From IMG/VR virus record IMGVR_UViG_3300005747_000293, positions 1 to 21,103 of that record: a DNA stretch of 21,103 nt; one strand, 5' to 3'. Of the stretch, positions 1 to 7,127 are shown one piece after another. Within the stretch, counting starts at the first letter, position 1. Each line of letters begins with the position of its first letter. Source of the DNA: a virus. The position numbers and the translations under genes were made by a program. The notes beneath the pieces are model-generated. The model was given only the letters and a program-made list of their open reading frames with translations. It ran no database searches and had not been told where the DNA came from.

Positions 1-1
1 A

Positions 2-532
2 CGTGACTTAGGTGGTATTGATCCAAACGAATTGGGTCGTGTACTTGGTAACTCAGTTGCAAAAGCATTTGACACAGCAGTGTTGACAGCTATGGCAGCT
101 TCTTTAACAGAATCTACTACAGACTCTGTACCAATGACAGGCGATTCAATCTTTGACGCAGTTGCACAAATTAGAGGCGCTGGCGAAATGGGCCAATTAT
201 TTGGTATCCTTTCAACAGCTGAAGCATCTAACTTGATGAAAAACTTATTTGCTAACGGTAACTTTAGCGGCGGTGACTTCCAAACAGAAGCACTTCGTAA
301 CGGTTATGTAGGTACATACGCAGGCGTACAAATGTTCCAATCTGCACTAGTTCCAGCAGCCCACTCAGGATTTATCTTTGGTGTGGACAGTTGCAGAATT
401 GCAATGCAGAAAAATGCTGACATTGAAGTTCAGCGTAGAGCAGCCGCAGTTGGTAACGACGTTGTAGCAAGCATTCACGCAGGCGTGGGTGTTGTTGACG
501 CTACTCGTGGTATCCAGTTAATTAACGTTTAA
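2..532 (+). CDS. Major capsid protein, C-terminal part (5' end outside window)
   Basis: The reading frame is open from the first complete codon of the window, so the TTG at 32 is not a start and the gene begins upstream. The visible 176 residues are rich in Ala, Gly and Ser. They end in a pattern typical of the last beta-rich part of phage coat proteins: a segment around FGVDSCRIAMQKNADIEVQ, then a Gly-rich stretch (HAGVGVVDATRG) and the end at INV. Its place, directly before head-tail connector and tail tube genes, supports the call: it would form the icosahedral shell. The fold (HK97 type) is inferred from family knowledge. The next gene follows after 12 bases with an AGGAG ribosome site. 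Another high-copy head protein is the main alternative. Confidence 0.75.
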   Translation, partial: RDLGGIDPNELGRVLGNSVAKAFDTAVLTAMAASLTESTTDSVPMTGDSIFDAVAQIRGAGEMGQLFGILSTAEASNLMKNLFANGNFSGGDFQTEALRNGYVGTYAGVQMFQSALVPAAHSGFIFGVDSCRIAMQKNADIEVQRRAAAVGNDVVASIHAGVGVVDATRGIQLINV

Positions 533-544
533 GGAGTACAGTAG

Positions 545-1051
545 ATGGCTTTTATTATTGATAGTGGAACAACAATCAGCTTTGCTGAGTATGACGATGT
601 CTTTGACAGAGATCAGCGTTTATTTGAAAATAATGAAGGCTTAACTGACGATATTGTAGAAGATATTCTTATTAGGGCAACTGAACGGATTCTTACAAAA
701 TTACGTGCCAGTGACTGGTGGAGGAGTTATTACAGAAACCGTAGTAACACAGCCATCAGCACTGTTGCGGATATTCCAGCACTTGACATTGACAAGATCA
801 AAGCTAGACAAAATGATTTCACAGATCTTTGCGTCTACACAGCACTTGCAGAGTATGTGCTACCAAAAGTAGCAGACTTTGGAAGTGAGGACAACGCAGA
901 AAGACAGAAGATTGGTTATTACAATAACAAGTCTGAATCGTTGTTTGGTGAACTTGTCACAGCAGGTGATTGGTACGATTTTGATGATGATGGAACTATT
1001 GCTTCATCTGAAAAAGATCCAGGTACATTTAACCTTAAGAGAATTAGATAA
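545..1051 (+). CDS. Head-tail connector (adaptor) protein
   Basis: A 168-residue protein with the length and layout of gp6-like head-tail adaptors: an acidic N-terminus, a helical stretch (DDIVEDILIRATERILTKL), an aromatic DWWRSYY segment, a second helical part (FTDLCVYTALAEYVLPKVAD) and an acidic C-terminus. Such proteins form a ring below the portal. The start ATG has AGGAG 8 bases upstream. The stop TAA shares its last A with the ATG of the next gene, so the two are probably translationally coupled. The call rests on size, helix pattern and position between capsid and tail tube genes; there is no diagnostic motif. Confidence 0.55.
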   Translation: MAFIIDSGTTISFAEYDDVFDRDQRLFENNEGLTDDIVEDILIRATERILTKLRASDWWRSYYRNRSNTAISTVADIPALDIDKIKARQNDFTDLCVYTALAEYVLPKVADFGSEDNAERQKIGYYNNKSESLFGELVTAGDWYDFDDDGTIASSEKDPGTFNLKRIR

Positions 1052-1443
1052 TGAGAACACAGGTATTAGACTATATTAAAGGGTTGTCACTAGGAGGGTA
1101 TTCATACACTGATGCTTTTCCTTATGATGATTCAGGAGAGCCGCTATACATTAAAAATGTAAAGCGTATCTATGTAGATCCTTTACAAGTAGAAACTACA
1201 CCTGCTGTACAAACCCTACAAGGTTTCTCAATATCAAATGAAACAAATATCGTAAGCATCTACTTTGCATCAGACGCTAAACAGGTTCCAGCAAACTATG
1301 ACAGTGTAGTTCAATTGCTAAAAGCAGGAAAAAACATCAATACAATTGAAGGTGGTTTCACTAGAGAATGTGATGTTTCAACTGAATATGTAAATGATCT
1401 ACTTGTTACAACGGTGGAACTAAGATATGTACAACTAACTTAA
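1051..1443 (+). CDS. Neck / tail-completion or tail-terminator-like protein
   Basis: A 130-residue protein starting on the last base of the previous stop codon. It begins with a helix (MRTQVLDYIKGLSLGG) and then alternates beta-like segments, ending in a strand pattern (LLVTTVELRYVQLT) common in proteins that cap the tail tube or join it to the head. Size and position immediately before the tail tube gene fit a tail terminator (lambda U-like) or a head-tail stopper. I cannot decide between them from sequence. No signal peptide or membrane segment is present. Confidence 0.45.
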   Translation: MRTQVLDYIKGLSLGGYSYTDAFPYDDSGEPLYIKNVKRIYVDPLQVETTPAVQTLQGFSISNETNIVSIYFASDAKQVPANYDSVVQLLKAGKNINTIEGGFTRECDVSTEYVNDLLVTTVELRYVQLT

Positions 1444-1459
1444 AAAGGAAACAAACACG

Positions 1460-1939
1460 ATGGCAAATTACATCTACCCAGCACCAGGTGTTACAGGCGT
1501 TGAAGCTACTCTTTCACTAGAAGTGAATAGTGACGCAACAAATGACTCACTTAGTGTACCAAGTTTGCAGGATATAACTGTAAACGCATCCAATGATGTC
1601 TTTACTTGGACACAATTGGACGAAGGTTCAAAGAAGCAGATTGCTACTACAGCAACCAACTCGCTTTCTATGAATCTTGTACTTGAACAAGACTCCTTCT
1701 TTGGAGACGGATCAAGTGCCGCTGGAACAGCATCACTAAAAGGTATCTTTGGTATGAGTTCTGACAAGGATCTAGTAGAGTTTAGTCTTTACTTAGGTGA
1801 CAACTCAGACGGTACTACAGGCAAAACTATTAGTGGAACTGGATACATTACTGGTCTAGCACCAACTGTATCAGCTGACGCACCAGTTTGGGTAACACCA
1901 ATTACTATTACAGTAGACGGTGATTACACAATAGCATAA
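1460..1939 (+). CDS. Major tail (tube) protein
   Basis: A 159-residue beta-rich protein with few Cys or aromatic residues and many Thr, Ser, Asp and Gly. It has the layout of siphovirus tail tube subunits: a flexible N-terminus (MANYIYPAPG), strands around SLQDITVNASNDVFTWTQL, a central helix/loop with SSAAGTASLKGIFG, and a C-terminal strand pair ending ITITVDGDYTIA. It should polymerise as rings around the tape measure protein. AAAAGGAAA lies upstream of the ATG. A strong intrinsic terminator follows 36 bases after the stop, which would concentrate transcription on capsid and tube genes. Position before the chaperone and tape measure genes is classic for this role. Confidence 0.75.
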   Translation: MANYIYPAPGVTGVEATLSLEVNSDATNDSLSVPSLQDITVNASNDVFTWTQLDEGSKKQIATTATNSLSMNLVLEQDSFFGDGSSAAGTASLKGIFGMSSDKDLVEFSLYLGDNSDGTTGKTISGTGYITGLAPTVSADAPVWVTPITITVDGDYTIA

Positions 1940-1975
1940 CGGAACGTGAGGGCTAAGAACATTCGCGTGATGGAG

Positions 1976-2004
1976 AAACAGGGCTTTTTGGGCCCTGTTT
2001 TCTT
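1976..2004 (+). terminator. Intrinsic terminator after the tail tube gene
   Basis: A 9-bp perfect stem (AAACAGGGC at 1976-1984 with GCCCTGTTT at 1992-2000) closes a 7-base loop and runs into TTTTCTT. It sits 36 bases after the tail tube stop codon and just before the late-type box at 2012, so it separates head and tube genes from tail assembly genes. Confidence 0.85.
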
Positions 2005-2011
2005 ATAAAGA

Positions 2012-2019
2012 CTAAATAC
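2012..2019 (+). promoter_or_regulatory. Late-type promoter box CTAAATAC
   Basis: CTAAATAC matches the shape of the T4-family late promoter (TATAAATA; cyanophage forms include CTAAATA). It lies directly after a terminator and upstream of the 57-residue ORF at 2039. Using the geometry seen at 16772 and 18478 (start 6 bases after the last A of TAAATA), transcription would begin at 2024, leaving a 15-base leader containing AAGAAG. No -35 element is recognised. Confidence 0.5.
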
Positions 2020-2038
2020 AACGTAAGAAGATAGATTG

Positions 2039-2212
2039 ATGGACATTATAGATAAACAGACTGACGGTGAACTATTGCAAAGCCTTGTAGCTGAAACAGC
2101 AAAGGCTAAGAATGAAATGCGATGCGCACAACAGGACCTGCAAAAAGCAACTAGCAGACTTAACTTTGTTATAATGTTAACAAACAAAATGATTGAAAGA
2201 AACGGAGATTAA
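2039..2212 (+). CDS. Small helical protein of unknown function (57 aa)
   Basis: An open frame of 57 codons fills the gap between terminator/promoter and the chaperone gene. It starts MDIIDKQTDGELLQSL and is almost wholly helical and charged, with heptad-like spacing (ELLQSLVAETAKAKNEM, DLQKATSRLNFVIML). It could form a short coiled coil, and its last third (LNFVIMLTNKMI) is more hydrophobic. The ATG is preceded by AAGAAG at about 10 bases, a weak ribosome site. The stop lies 3 bases before the next ATG. Tight packing and lack of stops support a real gene. No family is recognised. Confidence 0.55.
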   Translation: MDIIDKQTDGELLQSLVAETAKAKNEMRCAQQDLQKATSRLNFVIMLTNKMIERNGD

Positions 2213-2215
2213 CAG

Positions 2216-2536
2216 ATGAAACTATCACAATTGGCAAGCAAGCCACAACTACAAAAAATAATTTTAGATGACGAAGCTACTGTAAAAGAATACGGTGAGG
2301 CTATTGAATTCTGGGTATATGATCGTCAAGATATGGACACATATATGAAAATGGCAACTCTAAAAGATAATAACTTTTCAGAAATTACTGGATTAGTTAA
2401 GGATATGATTCTTGACGAAAAAGGCGATCCTATTTTAAATGGAGAGCGGCAATTACCTGTTGCACTAATGATTAAAGTTGTTGAGCGAGTGGTACAAAAC
2501 TTGGGAAACGTAATAAGCCAGACTATGAAAAAATAA
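2216..2536 (+). CDS. Tail assembly chaperone, short form (lambda gpG-like)
   Basis: A 106-residue mostly helical, charged protein located between the tail tube and tape measure genes, the standard site of the lambda G / G-T chaperones. These bind the tape measure protein and the tube subunits during tail assembly and are absent from the finished virion. The short form ends QTMKK at the TAA beginning at 2534. A canonical slippery heptamer nine codons before that end gives a second, longer product. GGAG lies upstream of the ATG. Homology cannot be shown by motif; the call rests on position, size and the frameshift signal. Confidence 0.75.
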   Translation: MKLSQLASKPQLQKIILDDEATVKEYGEAIEFWVYDRQDMDTYMKMATLKDNNFSEITGLVKDMILDEKGDPILNGERQLPVALMIKVVERVVQNLGNVISQTMKK

Positions 2537-2766
2537 CACCAGAGATAAATGCTTGGTTAACTTTGGATTTCATAGCAAAAAGATATGGTAAACTACCCTC
2601 AGAAGTATTAAAGCAGGGTAATACTATAGACATAACAGCAAGTGAAATTGCTGTAGAATATGAAAGTTATTGGAAGAACAAAGAAAGTGGAAAACCAACG
2701 CAACAACATAGTCAGGCAGACTTACAAGCAATGGTAAATCGTGTAAAGGAGAAAAATAAAAAATGA
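2216..2766 (+). CDS. Tail assembly chaperone, frameshifted long form (lambda gpG-T-like)
   Basis: A -1 slip on GGGAAAC (2503-2509) carries ribosomes from the G-like frame into a frame open from 2485 to the TGA at 2764-2766. This yields 98 residues of the G part plus 85 new residues (183 total). The new part begins RNKPDYEKITPEINAW and contains LDFIAKRYGKLPSEVLKQG, which resembles the T part of G-T proteins (a helix with an aromatic-Gly-x-x-Pro-Ser motif). That frame has no ATG upstream of this motif and only a TTG at 2563 with no ribosome site, so an independent gene is unlikely. The stop overlaps the next gene's ATG (ATGA). The T part is known to contact the tail tube protein in lambda. Confidence 0.75.
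2503..2509 (+). other. Programmed -1 frameshift slippery heptamer G GGA AAC
   Basis: In the G frame the codons are TTG GGA AAC, so the heptamer is X XXY YYZ with X=G and Y=A, one base different from the lambda site (GGGAAAG). Both tRNAs can re-pair after a one-base slip back (GGA to GGG, AAC to AAA). The zero-frame stop lies 25 bases further on. I see no strong downstream stem-loop, as in several phage tail chaperones that rely on the heptamer alone. Confidence 0.8.
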
Positions 2767-3050
2767 CTGTTAAAATAATAAAAAACAGAATAACTCCTAG
2801 TATAGGTAAAATCCGTGCAAAAATGGACAAATTACCTAAACAAGCATTTGTGCATTGGAAGAAAATAACTCCTAAGAAAACAGGAAACGCTAAACGTAGA
2901 ACAAAACTAAACAAAAACGTTATTGACGCAAACTATAACTATGCAGTACCGTTAGACCAAGGGCGTAGCAAACAAGCACCAAGAGGAATGTTAGAGCCAA
3001 CACTTAAATACATAAAAACCCTGTTAAAAAGGAAGATATTAAGGAAATAA
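2763..3050 (+). CDS. HK97 gp10-like tail-completion protein (short)
   Basis: A 95-residue, very basic protein. The central block TPKKTGNAKRRTKL, followed by YNYAVPLDQGRSKQAPRGML and EPTL, matches the signature of HK97-gp10-like tail-completion proteins (P-x-x-TG-x-x, Y-x-Y-x-x-x-x-D-x-G, APRGM). These help cap or complete the tail at the head-proximal end. The family is usually 110-150 residues, so this is a short version lacking most of the N-terminal helix. The start ATG overlaps the preceding TGA and has AAGGAG upstream. It lies after the chaperones instead of before the tail tube gene, which is unusual. Confidence 0.6.
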   Translation: MTVKIIKNRITPSIGKIRAKMDKLPKQAFVHWKKITPKKTGNAKRRTKLNKNVIDANYNYAVPLDQGRSKQAPRGMLEPTLKYIKTLLKRKILRK

Positions 3051-3051
3051 T

Positions 3052-5388
3052 ATGGCTGATTTAAAATACAAAGTAGGTATAGAAACACAACAAGCTCAAC
3101 GAGCAATGAGCGGATTACAAAACCAAATTGTAGGTATTGGTGCGGCGTTAGCAACAGCATTTACAATAACAGAACTTACACAGGTTGCCGCAAGATTTGA
3201 AAATTTACGTAGTAGTTTAGGAATTGTTTTCAAAGACGTTGAAGAAGGTGCAAAAGCATTTAGTCAAATAAAAGCATTTGCTACTGAAAGTGTGTTTAGT
3301 GTTGAAGCACTTACTGAAACTGTAATTAAATTAAAATCAGCAGGATTAGATCCTACTGTAGCACAGCTAAAATTATTTGCAGATGTATCAAGCGTTGCTG
3401 TAGATAGTTTAGGTGCTCTACAAGCTATAACAGACTTGTATGCACGTACTACAGCAGGTGGACTTGGTTTAGAAGATCTAAACAGATTACAAGACAGAGG
3501 TATTCCTGTATTCAAACTACTTGCAGATAATGCAGGATTAGCAAGAGACGAAATATCTAAAGTTGGACAAAGTGCTGAAGGTGCACAAGCAATTCTTGCT
3601 GTGTTACAAGATGCACTGTCAGAACAATTTAGTGGTGCAAGTGCCGCAAAAGCTGACACACTAAGTCAAGCAATTAGTAATTTGCAAGATGGTCTTGACA
3701 ATATGTTTGACACAATTGGTCAGAGTGGATTTAATGAAGCTCTTACTGAAGCTATCAATAATACAACAGCATTTATTCAACGCAATGAAGAACTTATAAA
3801 AACTATAGGTGAAGGCCTAGGCAACGCAATACGTTTTGCCGCAGACAATGCAAAATATTTAGGTGCTTTACTAGCAGGAATATTTGCTGCCGCAACAGCA
3901 GGTAGAATTATAGCTATAACGCAAAGTGTCATAGCACTTAGTAAAGCAATGAAGAGCGCCGCAATAGCTGGTACTATTTTGCAAGGTGTTACAGGTGTTG
4001 GACTTGTTAAAGTAGGTGTTGGCTTAGCCGCTGCCGCAGGTGCTATTGCAACTATTGAAGCAATGAGCGATGATGCTAGTGACAATATTGATGGCATAAA
4101 AGATAGTATTGACAAACTTAATGATGGACCTATTGCTCCTACAGCAGAAGCACCAGCAAACTTAGATGCGGCTGTGGCAACCATTGAAAAACTTAAAACT
4201 GGACAAACAGCATTAACAGCTAGTGCGACACAATACTTTAACAAATTTGAAGACGGCGTAGATGCTTTTAGCAGACGCATAAAGCAACAAACAGAATTAT
4301 TAAAATTAACAGATGACCAAGCTGAAGTACAAAGAGGCATTAACCAATTTGAACAACAGTACCTAAACACTATTGCTCCTTTGCAACAAAAAATTATTGA
4401 CCTAAGAGCAAAAGACACTGATGCAAGTAGAGCACAGGCAGAACAAATACAAAACCAAATTGGACTTATTACTGAATTACACGCAGAAAGTATTTCAGGT
4501 ATAAAAGCACAACTAGAAAATCAAGTTGCAATTAGCAACCAAATGGAACGTCAAGTTGAATTGCAAGATGCACTAAACGCTAGAATTGAAAACCGTATGA
4601 GTTTTCAAGAACGTATGCACGACTTAGTGCGTGACGCAAATCACGAGCTAGAAGATCTATCACTAGATCCATTTGAAAAAGAATTACGTGATATAAACAG
4701 AATGCTTGATAGAGAATTAATCCAAGCAATCCGTAATATTAAAAGCCAATGGGAAGATGGCATTATTAGTGCAGACGAATATATTGCAGAAACAAAGAAA
4801 CTAGAAGCTGCCGCACTAAAAGCACAAGATACACTTTACGGAGTTGCAACACAAGCAAGAGAAACACAACGTAGTTTTGCATATGGTTGGCGCAGAGCAT
4901 TTGAATCATACGAAGACGATGCAACTAATGCCGCTAAAAATGCAGAACGTATCTTTGCTAAAACTACCAAAGGTATGGAAGATTCAATTGTTAATTTTGC
5001 CAAAACAGGTAAGTTTGAATTCAAGAGCTTTGTAGCAAGTATATTAGAAGATTTGCTTAGAGCACAGATACAACAGTCAATTGCACAAATATTTAAAACA
5101 CCAATGGGTGGCGGCACAGCAGGAGGCGGCCTAGGCAACATATTTGGTGGATTCTTTGCAAACGGTGGATTCTTACCAAGTGGTAAGTTTGGTGTTGTAG
5201 GAGAAAGCGGTCCTGAGCTTATAAGTGGACCTGCAAACATAACACCATTAAATGGTATGGGTGGCAATGTAACATATAACATTAACGCAGTAGATGCATT
5301 GAGCTTTAGACAGATGGTAGCTAGAGATCCAGGCTTTATACACGCTGTAGCACAAAAAGGTGGCAGTGCAGTGCCAAGTGGGAGATAA
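3052..5388 (+). CDS. Tape measure protein
   Basis: The longest gene of the tail module (778 residues). The N-terminal 230 residues follow the tape-measure N-domain (ARFENLRSSLGIVF, then SVEALTETVIKLKSAGL, LQDRGIPVFKLLAD). Two hydrophobic stretches lie near residues 270-295 and 315-340 and probably interact with the host inner membrane during DNA entry. A long charged coiled-coil region covers about 380-610. The C-terminus has the lambda-H-type end: MEDSIVNFAKTGKFEFKSF near 645, Gly-rich spacers, then GVVGESGPELI near 715. Such proteins set tail length; at about 1.5 angstrom per residue this predicts a tail near 115-120 nm. The previous stop is 1 base away and AAGGAA serves as ribosome site. 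Confidence 0.9.
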   Translation: MADLKYKVGIETQQAQRAMSGLQNQIVGIGAALATAFTITELTQVAARFENLRSSLGIVFKDVEEGAKAFSQIKAFATESVFSVEALTETVIKLKSAGLDPTVAQLKLFADVSSVAVDSLGALQAITDLYARTTAGGLGLEDLNRLQDRGIPVFKLLADNAGLARDEISKVGQSAEGAQAILAVLQDALSEQFSGASAAKADTLSQAISNLQDGLDNMFDTIGQSGFNEALTEAINNTTAFIQRNEELIKTIGEGLGNAIRFAADNAKYLGALLAGIFAAATAGRIIAITQSVIALSKAMKSAAIAGTILQGVTGVGLVKVGVGLAAAAGAIATIEAMSDDASDNIDGIKDSIDKLNDGPIAPTAEAPANLDAAVATIEKLKTGQTALTASATQYFNKFEDGVDAFSRRIKQQTELLKLTDDQAEVQRGINQFEQQYLNTIAPLQQKIIDLRAKDTDASRAQAEQIQNQIGLITELHAESISGIKAQLENQVAISNQMERQVELQDALNARIENRMSFQERMHDLVRDANHELEDLSLDPFEKELRDINRMLDRELIQAIRNIKSQWEDGIISADEYIAETKKLEAAALKAQDTLYGVATQARETQRSFAYGWRRAFESYEDDATNAAKNAERIFAKTTKGMEDSIVNFAKTGKFEFKSFVASILEDLLRAQIQQSIAQIFKTPMGGGTAGGGLGNIFGGFFANGGFLPSGKFGVVGESGPELISGPANITPLNGMGGNVTYNINAVDALSFRQMVARDPGFIHAVAQKGGSAVPSGR

Positions 5389-5391
5389 ACA

Positions 5392-5769
5392 ATGAGTTTT
5401 CAATGGATAGTAAACAACGCAACAGCACTAAGCATCAACAGAAAAGAAGTTGTTGCAAGTACAACAGCAAGAGACGGTACAACTAGAACTGTAACAAGAG
5501 GTGATGCTAAAAAAGTATTCACCGTTACGTTACCAGATGGACCACGTTGGAGTGATTACAAAACAGATATTGAAAGTGCAGAAACACTAGACAAACATAC
5601 AAGTGCAACAATAACAATACCCTATGCAAAGTTTCCATACTACTATGGCAATGTTGCGCCAGGCAGTGACGAAAGCTATACAGTAAAATGTATTGAATTT
5701 CCTGAATGGACAATATTTGGTTACGATCAAACACGCTGGAGTGGACCGTTTGTATTTGTGGAGGTATAA
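5392..5769 (+). CDS. Minor tail protein (lambda M position)
   Basis: A 125-residue beta-rich protein directly downstream of the tape measure gene. It has a Thr-rich N-terminal half (DGTTRTVTRGDAKKVFTVTLP), a PYAKFPYYYGN segment and an aromatic C-terminus (WTIFGYDQTRWSGPFVFVEV). Position and size match lambda gpM, a distal tail protein at the tail tip. There is no sequence motif that proves this. GGGAGAT lies upstream of the ATG, and the gene is 3 bases from the tape measure stop. Confidence 0.5.
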   Translation: MSFQWIVNNATALSINRKEVVASTTARDGTTRTVTRGDAKKVFTVTLPDGPRWSDYKTDIESAETLDKHTSATITIPYAKFPYYYGNVAPGSDESYTVKCIEFPEWTIFGYDQTRWSGPFVFVEV

Positions 5770-5772
5770 ACT

Positions 5773-6369
5773 ATGTCAATTAACTTAACAAGTTATGATG
5801 GTCTAAGAGCCGCTACATTTGTAAGATTAGATATACAACAGTATAGACAAACTCCTAGCGGAAGTTACAGTACACAGATATTACGATTCTCTGATCATAA
5901 TGTTGCTTTTGTTATTGACGGAGAAACTTACACACCATTAGGTAACTTGTTAAGCATTAGTGATACAACAAGCGAATTAAGAACAACTAATCAAGACATA
6001 ACAATTACAATAAGCGGCATACCAGACACAAATTTAGGTGAAGTGCTATACAGTAAATTAAAAGGTTCAAATGTACAAGTATATCGTGCATATTTTACAC
6101 AAGCAGGCAGTCAAATTAGTACAACACAAGGTAGATGGAAAGGCACAATCAACAACTACAATATTGATGAAGAATATGATGTGTTGGCAACAGACGCAAC
6201 TAATTCAATACAAATAAATTGCATCAGTAGTCATAACTTGTTAGAACGTAAAATTGCAGGATTGAAAACAAATCCAAACAGTCTTAAAACATATGCTGCC
6301 ACAGACACAAGTTTTGATAGAGTACCTACGCTAATTGGTTCACAGTTTGATTTTGGAGTACAGAGATGA
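5773..6369 (+). CDS. Distal tail / baseplate protein (lambda L position, DUF1833/DUF2163-like)
   Basis: A 198-residue protein with the pattern ATFVRLDIQQYR, FVIDGETYTPLGNLLSIS and ITITISGIPDTNLGEVLYS. This resembles the beta-sandwich of distal tail proteins found in siphoviruses and gene transfer agents. Lambda gpL carries an iron-sulphur cluster, but only one Cys is visible here (NCISSHNLLERK), so a cluster is not expected. GGAGGT precedes the ATG, and the stop TGA overlaps the following ATG (ATGA), pointing to coupled translation with the hub gene. Confidence 0.55.
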   Translation: MSINLTSYDGLRAATFVRLDIQQYRQTPSGSYSTQILRFSDHNVAFVIDGETYTPLGNLLSISDTTSELRTTNQDITITISGIPDTNLGEVLYSKLKGSNVQVYRAYFTQAGSQISTTQGRWKGTINNYNIDEEYDVLATDATNSIQINCISSHNLLERKIAGLKTNPNSLKTYAATDTSFDRVPTLIGSQFDFGVQR

Positions 6370-7127
6370 GTTTTATAGATACACTAGGCGGAATAGTAAA
6401 AGGTGTAGGTGGATTTCTTAGAAGTAATTCACTAGGAAGTAACCTTGCTAAATCAGCACTTTATGGCTTTGCATTAAACAGAGTGTTAAAAAGTATACAA
6501 AAGAAACAAGATGCAAACCAACCCAAGGATCAAGGTACACAAGTAAGTATCAATCCAGATCCAAAGAATTCAGTACCAGTTGTTTATGGAGATGCCTTTA
6601 CAAGCGGTATTATTACAGACGCACATATGGCAGGCAACAACACAACACTGTGGACTTGTTTGACTCTAAGTGAAAACACAGGCAATTTGATTGACGGTAC
6701 ACCAAGTGCAATTACATTCAAAGAAGTATACTACAACGGTTTTAGATTAGATTTTAAGGCAGATGGTGTTACAGTAGACAAGGCATACGATGACAGCGGT
6801 AATTCAACAGATAAATTTAGTGGACTAATTCAAGTGTACCCTTTTGTAGGAGGTAGCACAGGTGCTGTAAGTTTCTATACTGAAAGCACAGGCAACACAA
6901 GCAATGCTTATGACGTTATGCCAAGCTGGTCATCTACAGATGGTATGGACAATCTTGTGTTTGCAATAGTAAAAATTAATTATAATGCTAAAAACAGAGT
7001 AACACAGGTAGGCGACTTTAAATTTAGATTATCAAACACAATGAGTAAACCTGGAGATGTACTATTTGATTATATGACCAACACTCGTTATGGTGCAGGA
7101 ATACCACAAGCGGAGATTAATGTATAA
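6366..7127 (+). CDS. Tail tip hub (J-like), first part
   Basis: 253 residues with the N-terminal features of J-like central hub proteins: an N-terminal amphipathic segment ([19 protein letters not shown]), [54 protein letters not shown] and the diagnostic [17 protein letters not shown]. In the usual single-chain hub, sequence continues straight on from this point into a short linker and the next hub domain. Here a TAA ends the chain and an ATG overlaps it (TAATG), with the next codons continuing the hub-like sequence. This chain alone should be an incomplete hub that must assemble with the following two products. Confidence 0.7.
   Translation: MSFIDTLGGIVKGVGGFLRSNSLGSNLAKSALYGFALNRVLKSIQKKQDANQPKDQGTQVSINPDPKNSVPVVYGDAFTSGIITDAHMAGNNTTLWTCLTLSENTGNLIDGTPSAITFKEVYYNGFRLDFKADGVTVDKAYDDSGNSTDKFSGLIQVYPFVGGSTGAVSFYTESTGNTSNAYDVMPSWSSTDGMDNLVFAIVKINYNAKNRVTQVGDFKFRLSNTMSKPGDVLFDYMTNTRYGAGIPQAEINV

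Noticed and set aside
32-532. Capsid gene starting at TTG 32
   Set aside because: The frame is open to the window edge with coherent protein sequence (DLGGIDPNE), so the gene is truncated by the window.
2525-2533. ATG followed by six A at the end of the G-like gene as the frameshift site
   Set aside because: The run is preceded by G, so only one tRNA could re-pair properly; GGGAAAC at 2503 is canonical, in frame and upstream.
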